DNA from: Achatina immaculata
Lineage: Eukaryota; Mollusca; Gastropoda; Stylommatophora; Achatinidae
Assembly: GCA_009760885.1 (NCBI GenBank)
Contig: CM019703.1
Span: forward strand, 10,356,959 to 10,420,958
Direction of reading: 5' to 3'
DNA: 64,000 nt
Part shown: positions 1-12,000 of the stretch, in pieces
Layout: every line of letters begins with the position of its first letter
How positions within the stretch are numbered: the first letter of the stretch is position 1
Notes under the pieces: model-generated
Told to the model about the DNA's origin: nothing
The model's database searches: none
The model's input: only the letters and a program-made list of their open reading frames with translations
Position numbers and translations under genes: made by a program

Positions 1-65
1 TTGAGAAGTCGTTGTATTTCAAGAACATACCTGAAGATACTGGCAGTGACCATGTTATAGAACAG
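1..65 (+). CDS. Protocadherin exon (window exon 1, 5'-partial)
   Basis: Read in frame from position 3, the exon ends in the residues NIPEDTGSDHVIEQ and is followed by donor GTGAGT at 66. It ends in phase 0 and joins exon 2 so that the ENxPxxT...VxATDxD start of a cadherin repeat is continuous. The exon begins before the window. Confidence 0.85.
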
Positions 66-2998
66 GTGAGTGTGTATCACAGGTTTACTCACGATGCGGT
101 GTTAGTGTTTTATGTAAGTATTACGCTCAGTAACTCAGGTTTTGTTGTAAGACGAACGTACATTTGGGATTCCCCGCTACCGGCGATCTATCATGTGGGA
201 TAGATGAGCCACCATTATTGTGCTTTGTGAATGGAACACGAAGATGCAAGCTTTATCGGAGTCCCCTTGGAGGATATCCATAGAGCTCTAATGTAAAATC
301 TTTGCTCAGTTCAGGGTTATGATATGATACCAGGATCATCGAGCCAGAACTAGCCAAGAACCTGTTCTGCATTTTGGTGGTTTAGCTAATAGAAGGCCGA
401 TGTGTTTCTTCAGCGTAGCTCTGTGTTTTCTTTCAACCTGGTTGTCTGCATTATTCAGCCTGGCTCTGTGTTCCTGCCGTCTGGCTCTCCTTGTTCCTTC
501 ACCGAGGCTCTGCGTATGCTCTTAATTCTGACTCAATGTGCTCTTTCATCTTGACTTTCTGTGCACCTTCAGCCTGGCTCTGTGTGTGATCCTTCAGCCT
601 GGCTCTGTGTGTGTTCCTTCAGCTTGACTCTGTGTGTGTTCCTTCTGCCTGGCTCTTCACTGTGTTCCTTCAGCCTGGCTCTGTGTGTGTTCCTTCAGCC
701 TAGCTCTTCACTGTGTTCCTTCAGCCTAGCCCTGTGTGTGTTCCTTCAGCCTAGCTCTTCACTTTGTTCCTTCAGCCTAGCTCTTCACTGTGTTCCTTCA
801 GCCTAGCTCTGTGTGTGTTCCTTCAGCCTAGCTCTTCACTGTGTTCCTTCAGCCTGGCTCTTCACTATGTTCCTTCAGCCTAGCTCTTCACTGTGTTCCT
901 TCAGCCTGGCTCTGTGTGTGTTCCTTCAGCCTAGCTCTTCACTATGTTCCTTCAGCCTGGCTCTTTATGTTTTTTTATCCTAGCTGTTGGTGCACTCTCA
1001 GCCTGATTGTCTGTTCTTCTTCATACTAGCTCTCTATTATCCTTCAACCTGGACATCTGTGTTCCTTCAGCCTGGCTCTGTGTGTGTTCCTTCAGCTTGA
1101 CTCTGTGTGTGTTCCTTCTGCCTGGCTCTTCACTGTGTTCCTTCAGCCTGGCTCTGTGTGTGTTCCTTCAGCCTAGCTCTTCACTGTGTTCCTTCAGCCT
1201 AGCCCTGTGTGTGTTCCTTCAGCCTAGCTCTTCACTTTGTTCCTTCAGCCTAGCTCTTCACTGTGTTCCTTCAGCCTAGCTCTGTGTGTGTTCCTTCAGC
1301 CTAGCTCTTCACTGTGTTCCTTCAGCCTGGCTCTTCACTATGTTCCTTCAGCCTAGCTCTTCACTGTGTTCCTTCAGCCTGGCTCTGTGTGTGTTCCTTC
1401 AGCCTAGCTCTTCACTATGTTCCTTCAGCCTGGCTCTTTATGTTTTTTTATCCTAGCTGTTGGTGCACTCTCAGCCTGATTGTCTGTTCTTCTTCATACT
1501 AGCTCTCTATTATCCTTCAACCTGGACATCTGTGTTCCTTCAGCCTGGCTCTGTGTGTGTTCCTTCAGCCTGGCTCTGTGTGTGGTCCTTCAGCCTGGCT
1601 GTCTGTGTTCCTTCAGCCTGGCTCTGTGTGTGGTCCTTCAGCCTGGCCCTGTGTGTGGTCCTTCAGCCTGGCTCTGTGTGTGGTCCTTCAGCCTGGCTGT
1701 CTGTGTTCCTTCAGCCTGGCTGTCTGTGATCCTTCAGCCTGGTTCTGTGTGTGGTCCTTCAGCCTGGCTGTCTGTGGTCCTTCAGCCTGGTTCTGTCTGT
1801 GGTCCTTCAGCCTGGTTCTGTCTGTGGTCCTTCAGCCTGGCTCTGTGTGGTCCTTCAGCCTGGTTGTTTGTGGTCCTTCAGCCTGGCTGTTTATGTTCCT
1901 TCAGTCTGGCTATTTGTGGTCCTTCAGCCTGGCTGTTTATGTTCCTTCAGTCTGGCCATTTGTGGTCCTTCAGTCTGGTTGTTTGTGGTCCTTCAGTCTG
2001 GCTATTTGTGGTCCTTCAGCCTGGTTGTTTATGTTCCTTCAGTCTGGCTATTTGTGGTCCTTCAGCCTGGTTGTTTGTGGTCCTTCAGCCTGGCTATTTG
2101 TGTTTCTTCAGCCTGGCTGTTTGTGGTCCTTCAGCCTGGCTGTTTATGTTCCTTCAGCCTGGCTGTTTGTGGTCCTTCAGCCTGGCTCTGTGTGTTCCTT
2201 CAGCCTGGATGTCTGTGCACCCCAACCGTTATCATCCATGGAGTCTGCTGAGAACCATGGCTCTTTGAGCCAATTCTAGGACTTCAAGTAAACCACTGTG
2301 ATCCATTTCCAACCCATCACAAAAGAAAAAAAAAACTATACTCCAACAGTCATCACAGCATCAGCTGCTAAAAACTATAGTTCCTAGCTCCAGATAGATC
2401 TGAAAAAAAAGAGAAGAAGCTGATCTTTCTGTCATGTATGAGTCATTCACAGCCTTCTATCTTAATGTGTCTTTGGCAGATTTACTTATTGTCTCCACTT
2501 CTGTGTTTGGAATTGTGTAACAGGAAGAATTTCAAGTGTGTATGTCTTACATGCAAATGTACATACTGAGCATTTTACATCCTAAGAAATCCTAAGAAGA
2601 TAAAGAATTGATGAAATCAGAAAAGGAAATGGAAGGAATTTTAAAATGTGAAATTTTTGTTTATGTACTATGTTTATAAGTTTGTGTAGATAATGTGGGA
2701 ACATGTTTAAGAGAGGAAAAGAAAACAAAAAGAGATGCCCTGCAATCAGTGGCTGGCAAAATGTAAAGTGATTTCAGTTATATTTCTGTAAATAGGGCTG
2801 CCTGACTTCTCAAATCATATTTTATGTGAATTGTCTCATTCAGGATGTGAATCATCTGCATGGTTATTTTGTATATGAATCACATATTTCTCATCCACAC
2901 AAATGGTCAGGTTAATTTAGCATTATATTGACCAAAGCACAGTTTACTAATTTCCTTTAATCTTATTCCTCTTATTTGTAATATATCAAACCTTTTTT

Positions 2999-3033
<35 letters not shown>

Positions 3034-6000
3034 CTTCTTCTTCTTCTTCCTCTTCTTGTTTTTCTTCTCCTCCTCCCCTTCTTGTCTTTATCCTCCTTCT
3101 TCTTCTCCTCCTCCTCCTCCTCATCTTCTTCTTCTTATCCATTTCCTCCTCCAAATGATTCCTCATACTGATTTTCCAGAAGCAAACATAGTACAGTTAA
3201 TAGTAACCTGTCTTTTCATGTCAAGTTTATGGATGGGAGATCTGCTGCCAGTGCACTCCAGCTACGCCATATTTGAAAAGGGATACCCTACATATTTGTT
3301 TTGGCGAAAATAAAGTTGCCATCGTCATCATCCTTATCAATGAATGTTAGAAAACAAGTCCTAAAATGCTATATTGAACCTATCTTGTTATATGGAAGTG
3401 AATCATGAACAATAGGCAGGTCTGCACAAAAATCATTTGAAGCAGCAGAAATGTGGTTTATTAGAAGAATGTTGCGAATCCCCTGCACAGCAAAAATAAC
3501 TAATGAAGAATGTATGAGAAGAGCTGGAGAGACAACAAATCTTGTCAAAAAGATAAGAGAGAGACAATGTACTTTCATAGGACATGCAAAGAGAAGAGGG
3601 AGCATTGAAAATATTATAACAACAGGAAAAACAGAAGGAAGAAGATCAATAGGAAGCCCAAGAGAAATGATACTGGACAGTCTGACGGGATGGTGTGAAA
3701 GGAGATCACCAACTGAGCTGATGGCCTGCATGAAGGATCGTGTACTCTGGAGAAGCATAATAGCCAACGCCAGTCAGCACGGCACCTATCATCATCTGAT
3801 TGTCTCATCCCACCCCACAGATTGGCAACATTGGTCCTACAACTTGCTTTGTCCTTTGTATTCACTGTGCACCTGGCCAGGCTGAATCCAGACTTTTTCT
3901 TAAATTTTGTCCGCCAGTCAGTGTAATTGCTTTTTTTTTTTTTTTTCTTCTACTTCTCCCTCTAATATGTTTTTCATTATTGTGTTATGCCTGTTAGTAT
4001 GACCAAAATGTTTTAATTGTCTGGTTCTCTTTCTTTTCCCCGTTATCTTTGTCTTGTGTTTTTTTTAGAAATGGATAGCCCTGAAGATGAACAAAATTTT
4101 CCTTGAAAAAAATATGAATTAAAAAAAAAAGAAACTGTTTTACTAAAAAAACATGAATTAAAAAAAAAGAAAGTGGTTTCCTGTAAATTACAAAAGAAAT
4201 TGTTTTCATAAAAAAATCATGAATTTAAATTAAAAAAAAGAAACTTTTCTTAAAAAACCTTGATTTAAAAAACTGTTTTCATATAAATCTGAATTAAAAA
4301 AAGAAACTGTTTTCATGTAAAATTGAATTAAAAAAGAAAATATCTCCATATAAAAGTGAATTAAAAAAAAAACATTTTCATAAAAAAAAACTGAACTAAA
4401 AAAGAAATTGTTTCTTATATTTCAGGTGAAAGCAACTGATGCAGATATTGGACCTAATGGCCAGCTAAGGTATGCATTTTCAGCACAGCAACCTCAAGAT
4501 GACCTAAACTTCTTACGAATTGACCCTCAGACTGGTGAGATTTTTTTGACAAAGTCGATCGAGTCCAGATCAGGGGATGACATTGAGCTCGTGGTGGAGG
4601 CCAGCGATGGAGGACACCCCCCAAAGGTCTCCAGAACGAGAGTTAGAGTGAGTCATGAGACTTTGTTATTATTGTTTTCCCAATGTTTACCATCATCATG
4701 ATTTTGAAAAAGGTAATCTTTTTTGATCATTTATCAAAGCAGTTAGCCACTCTATAGAATGTAATGTAAACATAATGGAAAAGTGTAGTGAGTTCAGTAA
4801 AGGTAATCCTGTCATGCCTTAGAGGCACATAGGGATATGTCCGTTAGTGGCCATATTTTCCTTGACCTGTCAACACACTAGAGGGTGATATGGTCAGTGT
4901 CACGCCCTGGCCACCTTTCCTTCCCCAACTCCAGAAGAGGTGAGTTCAATGGTACAGTGCCGCTGCTGGCGAGATTCTTCAGCTGCCATGCACCTTTTCT
5001 TCAGTGAAGAAAGGTGCAAATGGGGTTTCCACGTGGCACCACTGCTGAAAATGTGGTAGAAAGGATAAAGTGAAGCAAACAGTCAAATCATGGCACCTCT
5101 GGTCTGGAGGTCAGCCACGTCCTAAGTGCACTCATATCGGGTGAAATGCCTGAACCGGATTAACCCAGAGGTTAAGACACTGCTGGTGAGATTCTTTGGA
5201 TGCCGTGCGTGGAGTGAAGCTCCTCCCAGTCAAGGAAGAAACTGCGGAAAAGAAATAAAGGTTGCTGTTCGGCGCTGGTGTGAAAAGGTGAACGAAAGGA
5301 TAAAGTGAAGTTTAATTGGTATGTCCAGTAGTATCGCTGCGAGAGCTACACATACCAACACGCCTCTGCTTTAGAGGCTGGCCATGTCCGAAATACACCT
5401 ACACTAGTGAAATATGCCTAAACCGGCATACACCAGGGGTGAAACTTGATGGCTAGGTATGTCACGTCACCTCCACTTTAGAGGTCGGTCACGCCTGATA
5501 TACACCCATACTGGTGAAATATGCCTAAACCGGCTCACGCCATGGGTGAAACTTGAAGGCTTCACATGTCACGGTACCTCTGCTCTAGAGGTCGGTCACG
5601 TCCCAAACACACCCATACTGGGATAATATGCCTAAACTGGCTCAACCCAGGGGTGGAAGTCAGTGGCGAGGATTCGTCCTCCTAGACAAAAACTCCATCC
5701 TGGTCACAACTAGGAAGGGTAGTGGCCACGACCACAAAATGCAGAAGTCAGAGACACTGGACCAGGGCAGTCTATATAGGCAACCACCTCTCACCCGGCA
5801 GGGATGTATGCGTATCCTAATCACGCTGAGGTTTTCCGGTGAGAAAGTCCAACACTGGATTGGATGGGCAACCACCTCTCACCCGGCGGTGATACACGGG
5901 TATCTCAAAACACGTTGAGGTTTTCTGGTGAGAAAGTCCAACTCTAGACTAAACTGGTGCAATGAAAACTATGGTGTCACGCAATCCCGCTTCCGAGACC

Positions 6001-9000
6001 CACCAAGAATACAGGCTCAAGCCCTACAATACTCTGAACCTCTTGTGGTCCTCTTGGGGATCTCGTGTGGTCCTTTCGGGGACAACATGGGCGACCATGG
6101 GACTTAACGAGGACCACAGGCGTAAATTCAGTGATATCACAGGGCAGTCTTGGTGGTAGAACCGAACGAAGAAGAAGTGATACAGTTCTTAAAATGAGTT
6201 TCCAGAATCAAGGTAGATAACCGTTGTTCTTCTTGTTTTACCTCCTTGGAACAACAAGATTGTTCTTTGTAGCTGATGCAGTGAGGGTGTTGAGGCACGA
6301 CATTATGTCAGTCGAGCGAGCGGGTAAGGGCAGCTGTTTTTACAGATCTGGAACGTAGCTGAAAAGCAGGGAGGTTCAAAATATCTTTAGCAGACTTCAC
6401 CACCATGTTACTGTAGCAATCTCTGCCCCATTAGCCAAGCTGAGCCTGTTATGGGGAGGGGGGGCACTAGCAGAGAGGTGGGATAGAATCTTGGTCTGCT
6501 ATGATTTACCAGCCCTAGTGCTAGTAGTCAGGTCAGATGTGGGTCATTACCAGCTGTCTCAGGCTGTGTCTATATCCTGCTTACAGATAATAAAATATAC
6601 ATCATTTCTTATATGCACATGACTGAACTTCATAATCAATTATGTAATATACCTCAGTTTACAATTTATTGTATTTTTTTTGCACTTTTGATATAAGAAT
6701 ATGGTTTGAGCAGGCAGATGTCACCTGTTATGTGTATTTTGCTGGGAATCATCCTGCTGAACAGCTCATATTATATGATTCTTTCTAAAAATTTACCAGA
6801 GGACTGATACAGTTTGTAGTATCAGCATTTTAATAATTAAAACGTTCCAAATTTATTGATGCAGTATCTTGACTACATTTTAGATTCATGTTGAAGACAC
6901 AGTCAACAGCATGCCAGAAATCATTGTTGACACACTTGGCATGTCAAAAGGCATAGCGGAAGTGTCAGAGTATGCAGAAATTGGCAAGGTTGTGGCTTAT
7001 ATCAGTGTTCAGGACCCGGACAGCGGGGACAATGGGCGAACCAGATGTAAACTGAGCGACAATAAGTTTGGACTCGTCAAACTGCAGGACGACCAAAAGT
7101 ATAAGGTAGTTGGATTTGTGGTTTGCTCCATTGCTGTTTGTGGTTTAGTGTGACTGCAACATGATAATATTTATGTTTGTAATGCTTGATATGGTAACAG
7201 TGATGACACTGGGATTTTTTTTGAAACCAGTACACTTGTACCTGAATATCAGTTTTGTCAACACAACAGTCGGTACCTTATACTTTTTTTTTTTTTTCAG
7301 TTTAAAATTAAAAACACTTTACAAGCATCAGCGGGAGTTAAATTTTTGTGTGACATGTTTCTTACCTTATTTGCTGCAAGATGTACTATCTACAGAATGC
7401 TCACATGCCGAACCAAAGTCAAAACTGGCTGGTTACACAATGATCATCACCAGCCTACTGGCCTGAATAGCCTGCAGCCGATTTTGCTGGTTGCTTTTCA
7501 CTAAGTTTTTGATAATATAAACTGGTTACAGTAACCGATGACATCCAAAAGTTTTTGTTTTTTTCTCTTTTTTGTTTTTTAATCGGTAATTTACTGGTAA
7601 TTGCTGGTTGACTTGATTGCTGGTGGCTTATAAGGGCATTTAAACAACTGAATATTGTTTGTTATTTTGAGTTACATTTGTTCTGTTATGTTTATCTGCA
7701 AAGAGATTGGACTGTGCAGTCAAAATGAAGTTTATGGAAAAAGGGGGGAAGAGTGGGGGGCGGAGGATTGAGGGACTGTTTTTTTTACTGAATAAGTCAG
7801 GTATTCATAGAATCAGTCATGAGAGTGATTGCATTAGGTATTCATAGAATTGGTAATGAGAGTGATTGCATCAGATATTCATAGAATCGGTCATGAGAGT
7901 GATTGCATCAGGTATTCATAGAATCGGTCATGAGAGTGATTGCATCAGGTATTCATAGAATCGGTCATGAGAATGATTGTGTCAGGTATTCATAGAATCA
8001 GTCATGAGATTGATTGCATCAGGTATTCATAGAATCGGCCATAAGGGAAGTTGCTTAACAAAATTTTGCCCAACATCTTCAGTAAAACAGCTTCACACAT
8101 CCACTAGCTTCAGTGCTGTTTTCTAAAATGAAGCTGTTCTAGATGTACTTGCACCTCTTTAGAATTGTTAATGCACACTTTCTTTGTTTTTTTTTTTATA
8201 CACAACCACCTTCAAGATTTTCTTGTCTTCTGATGTAGGCAATCTTGGAAGAAAAACTTGACAGAGAGCAGCAAGACAACTATGTGGTAACAGTGTCATG
8301 TAACGATTATGGGTTTCCTTCCTTGCTGGCCCAGGAGGAATTCTCTGTGAAGGTCTTGGATGAGAATGACCAGAAGCCAGTTTTCTCTCAGAGGACCTAC
8401 GAGGCAACACTGATTGAGAACAACACAGCTGGTACGTGCTGCAGCACTGTATTTCATGAATACATTTTGGTCATTAATGTAATATTTATGAAAGTCTGGT
8501 AGCTAAATGTCAGTGTTTTATCATCATTGTTTTCAGTGTACTGGATACAGGATACAACAATGCTATATAAAATAATTAAGGCTGCTGGCAGTGGCAGAGT
8601 TCTTTAGCCTTCCCAGTTTCTGGCATTCCCTTCAACTCTGCTGGATTTTCAGATGTATAAATCTTGTCCTTTCTCTGGGAGTGGTTGGCAGAGTCAAGGG
8701 GAGGGAAGATGCAGCATGGACACAGCACATTCTCCATGCTAGTTGCCCAGGTGAAGCAGGGTGTGTTCATCTGCCTTCTAAGACAAAAATAAAATGCTGT
8801 TGTATAAAATAGGCTTGGACTCTGTACTATTCAGTATATTTTGGATGCAAAGCTTTGCCAAGCAGATATAGGCAGTTTGTTATTTTGGTGTTCATGTTAG
8901 AAAAATTTTTGGAAACTACTGAAATCTGTAAAGAGGATTAAACAGAGAAAACTTAAATATTTTGGAGACGTTAAACATCATGATAATCTAGAGAAGACCG

Positions 9001-12000
9001 TCTTGGAAGGGTACATAATGGGAAAAAAAAAGAGAGGAAGACCAAGGCGAAGATGGGTGCGAGACATCGTTGATGATCTGCAAATGGATGCATCAGCAGC
9101 AAGGCATCTTGCTTACAACTGAGAGGTCTACAGGAGAGCTGCTAGGGAGGTAAAGTTCTGCAAGGTACATGCAAATGACTGACTGAAATCTGATTTGTAA
9201 ACAAGAAAGATGTTGCAGTTTTGTATGAGCAAACTTACAGCAGAAAGGAGGCCACATGGCAAACTAAACTGAGATATAAAGATATATGTGAGACATCAGT
9301 GCGAGATTTTTCTATTGGCCATGAGGTTTGAGAAGAGCTTGTGAAAGACCCAGGTCATACAGAGAGCATCTTGGTGCAAGGGATCAGCATCACAGGAGAA
9401 AATGAGGGCCAGACTTGAAATTAGAAGATGCAAGCATAAGGAAACTGAATCTTCCAACACAAGCGCTGTTACTGTGGTCAGCTGTGCAGATCCAACATTG
9501 AGTCAGTCATAAGAAGAGGTGCTCTGCAACTTGATGTTTGGAAAAATAGGTGATATCTGCTTGCTTCAGTCTTCTTTGGTGAAATGTTCCAATAAAGACA
9601 ATATATAAATATGAAGGATGTTGGTAGATGAGGAAATGTGTTTGAAAGTTTGAAAGGAAACTAAGTAAAAGATGTAAAAATATGTTACTTTCACCCAGTT
9701 TCTTCTTCTGTAATTGATGATGCTTTGTCTATTTTGTGTCTCTAGTTATCTGTCAGGGTGAATCATCTTTCAGTGTGAAGATGTTTTTTTGCCATCTGTA
9801 GAAAAACATGTTTTTTTTCATGAGATCTACTTAATTTAGCATTTCTTTCCATAAAAATATGATTTTATATATATATATATATATATAAAGCCAGTGGGAT
9901 GTTCATATCATATGTCTATCAGTCATTTTCATGTCCCTTGCAGAACTTTGCCTCCTTAACAGCTCTCCTGTAGGCCACTCGGTTGTAAGCCATATGCTCT
10001 GCTGCTGATGCATCCATTTGCAGATACTTGCAGCAATCTTCGCTTTGGTTTCCTCTCTTTCTTTTTCCCATTACATACCCTTCCAAGATGGTCTTCTCTA
10101 AATTCTCGTGACATTTAATGTGTCCAAAATATTTAAGTTTTCTCCTTTTAATCCTCTTTACTAGCCAACCTTTTTCAATATCAGGCTCTTCTAGTATGGA
10201 TATATTTTTTCTTTTTGTGCCAATGATATTTGAAGAACTATTCTGTAGCACCATGGGCACATACATCATATAGGACACATACATAAAATTATTCAGGTTT
10301 TTAAAAATGTGTGACATCAGGGGACTTCTAAATTCTTATTTGTAAGAAGCATTACCGGAACGCTCAAATTCTCATAATCTTTATACACACAGGAAATATG
10401 CAGTGTCAGACTTCTCTATAATTACATGAGATAATCAGTGTAACACTTTATTAATGCTGTTCTTTGTTTTGCCAGTGTGTTATCAAATGTTCAGTCAGTT
10501 CACTGTGCTATATTAAGCTTCATATTCTGAGCTTGAAATCTCTTTACAGCATAGCATTAGTTAGCAGGTTTAGGATTTCACATCTGCTTTTGCTGATATT
10601 GTTTTCTTGTTCCTCTCCCCTCAGGAGCCTTTGTAGCCCAAGTGACAGTCAAAGATGATGATGTTGGCAAGAATGGGGAAGTTTGCTTTGACATTGTTGG
10701 CATCAACAAGGAGCTCTTTGAGATTGACGACACAGGGAAGATTTCAGCCAAGATGCCGTTGGACAGAGAGTATTCGGATAAGATCGTGGTCACAGTTGTG
10801 GCCGCAGACAAGGGCAGTCCTCCTCAGTCGTCATCAGCCACGGTGGTCGTAAGTCTCCTGGATGTTAATGACATGAGGCCTGAGTTTTCTCATGTGATCT
10901 ATACTTTTGATGTGGATGAACATCAGCCGGCTGGGAGATTCGTTGGGATTGTGTCAGCCTCAGATAAAGACATAGGAAACAATATGAACATTGTGTACCA
11001 CATGGCAGTCTCACGTGCACAGAATAACACCACTTTTGTAATAGGAGCACAAGATGGAGTTATCAAGACAAATATGGCTTTTGACAGAGAGAAGAGAGAT
11101 CTGTACAACTTTATTGTCCTGGCAGTAGACAAAGGTGCACCACCTCTCACAGGCTCTGCTAGCGTCATCGTCAGAGTTGTTGACATCAATGACAATGATC
11201 CTTACTTTGTGTATCCAAATCCAGAGAATAACTCCATCGCTGTACCCCACACCATTCAGTCCCATCATTCAATTGTGTCAGCCCTAGCTTATGATTTCGA
11301 CATAGGCCTTAATGCTGAAATCATTTATTCAGTTAATGCTGTGAATGATTCCGCTCCTTTTGGCATAAACCCTGTTTCAGGTGATATTTTCATTGATAGA
11401 TCATTTACACCAAATGATGTTGGAACTTACACACTCATACTGATGGCCTCCGACAAGGGACCGAAACAGCAAAGATCTACCCAGACTCCCTTGTATGTTG
11501 ATGTTTTCTTTGATAATTCAACATTATTGGCAGCTGTAGTTTCTGCAGGACCATCAAAAGAGATTGTAACTGCGATGATTGTTGTAAGTGTAGTCCTGCT
11601 GACAGCCATCATAATTAGTGTGACTGTAATATGTATCAAGAGGCGCCAAGTAAAACGTCAGAAACAAAACGGAGGTGTGCCAAATTCAGGTAACACTTTT
11701 TCCATTTCAAAACACCTTTGTTCATTTATTGTCTAAAGCTTTAAAACTTGTTCTTATAAAAACCATTTTCTAAACTACTTTTTTCATTTTGTTAAATTCT
11801 GAACTTTTAAAAAAAAATTTTTAATCTGATTACCTCACACAGGATATTAAGTTCTTTCAGTAAAAAAATATAGGGTAAGTTATAATGGCTTTAAGAATAT
11901 AGCCTCTTTTCTCACAGCCTCCACATCATCCACCACCAAGCTGCAAGGTGGATATTACATTGCCCCAGGTGTAAGAGGGTCATCTTCATCTTTCGTTGGC

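Noticed and set aside
66..203. Continuation of the first ORF past 65
   Set aside because: Donor GTGAGT at 66 and exact in-frame continuation at 4426 show that it is intron.
1480..2279. Overlapping ORFs of 166-262 codons, rich in PSAWL, FSLAL and FLQPG repeats
   Set aside because: They are translations of a 22-bp minisatellite in an intron; all three frames are open because the unit lacks stops.
7793..8045. Regular direct repeats that might suggest a CRISPR-like array
   Set aside because: Units are contiguous tandem copies without unique spacers, in an animal intron.
10578..11639. - strand ORFs opposite protocadherin exon 5
   Set aside because: Antisense shadows of the cadherin-coding exon.
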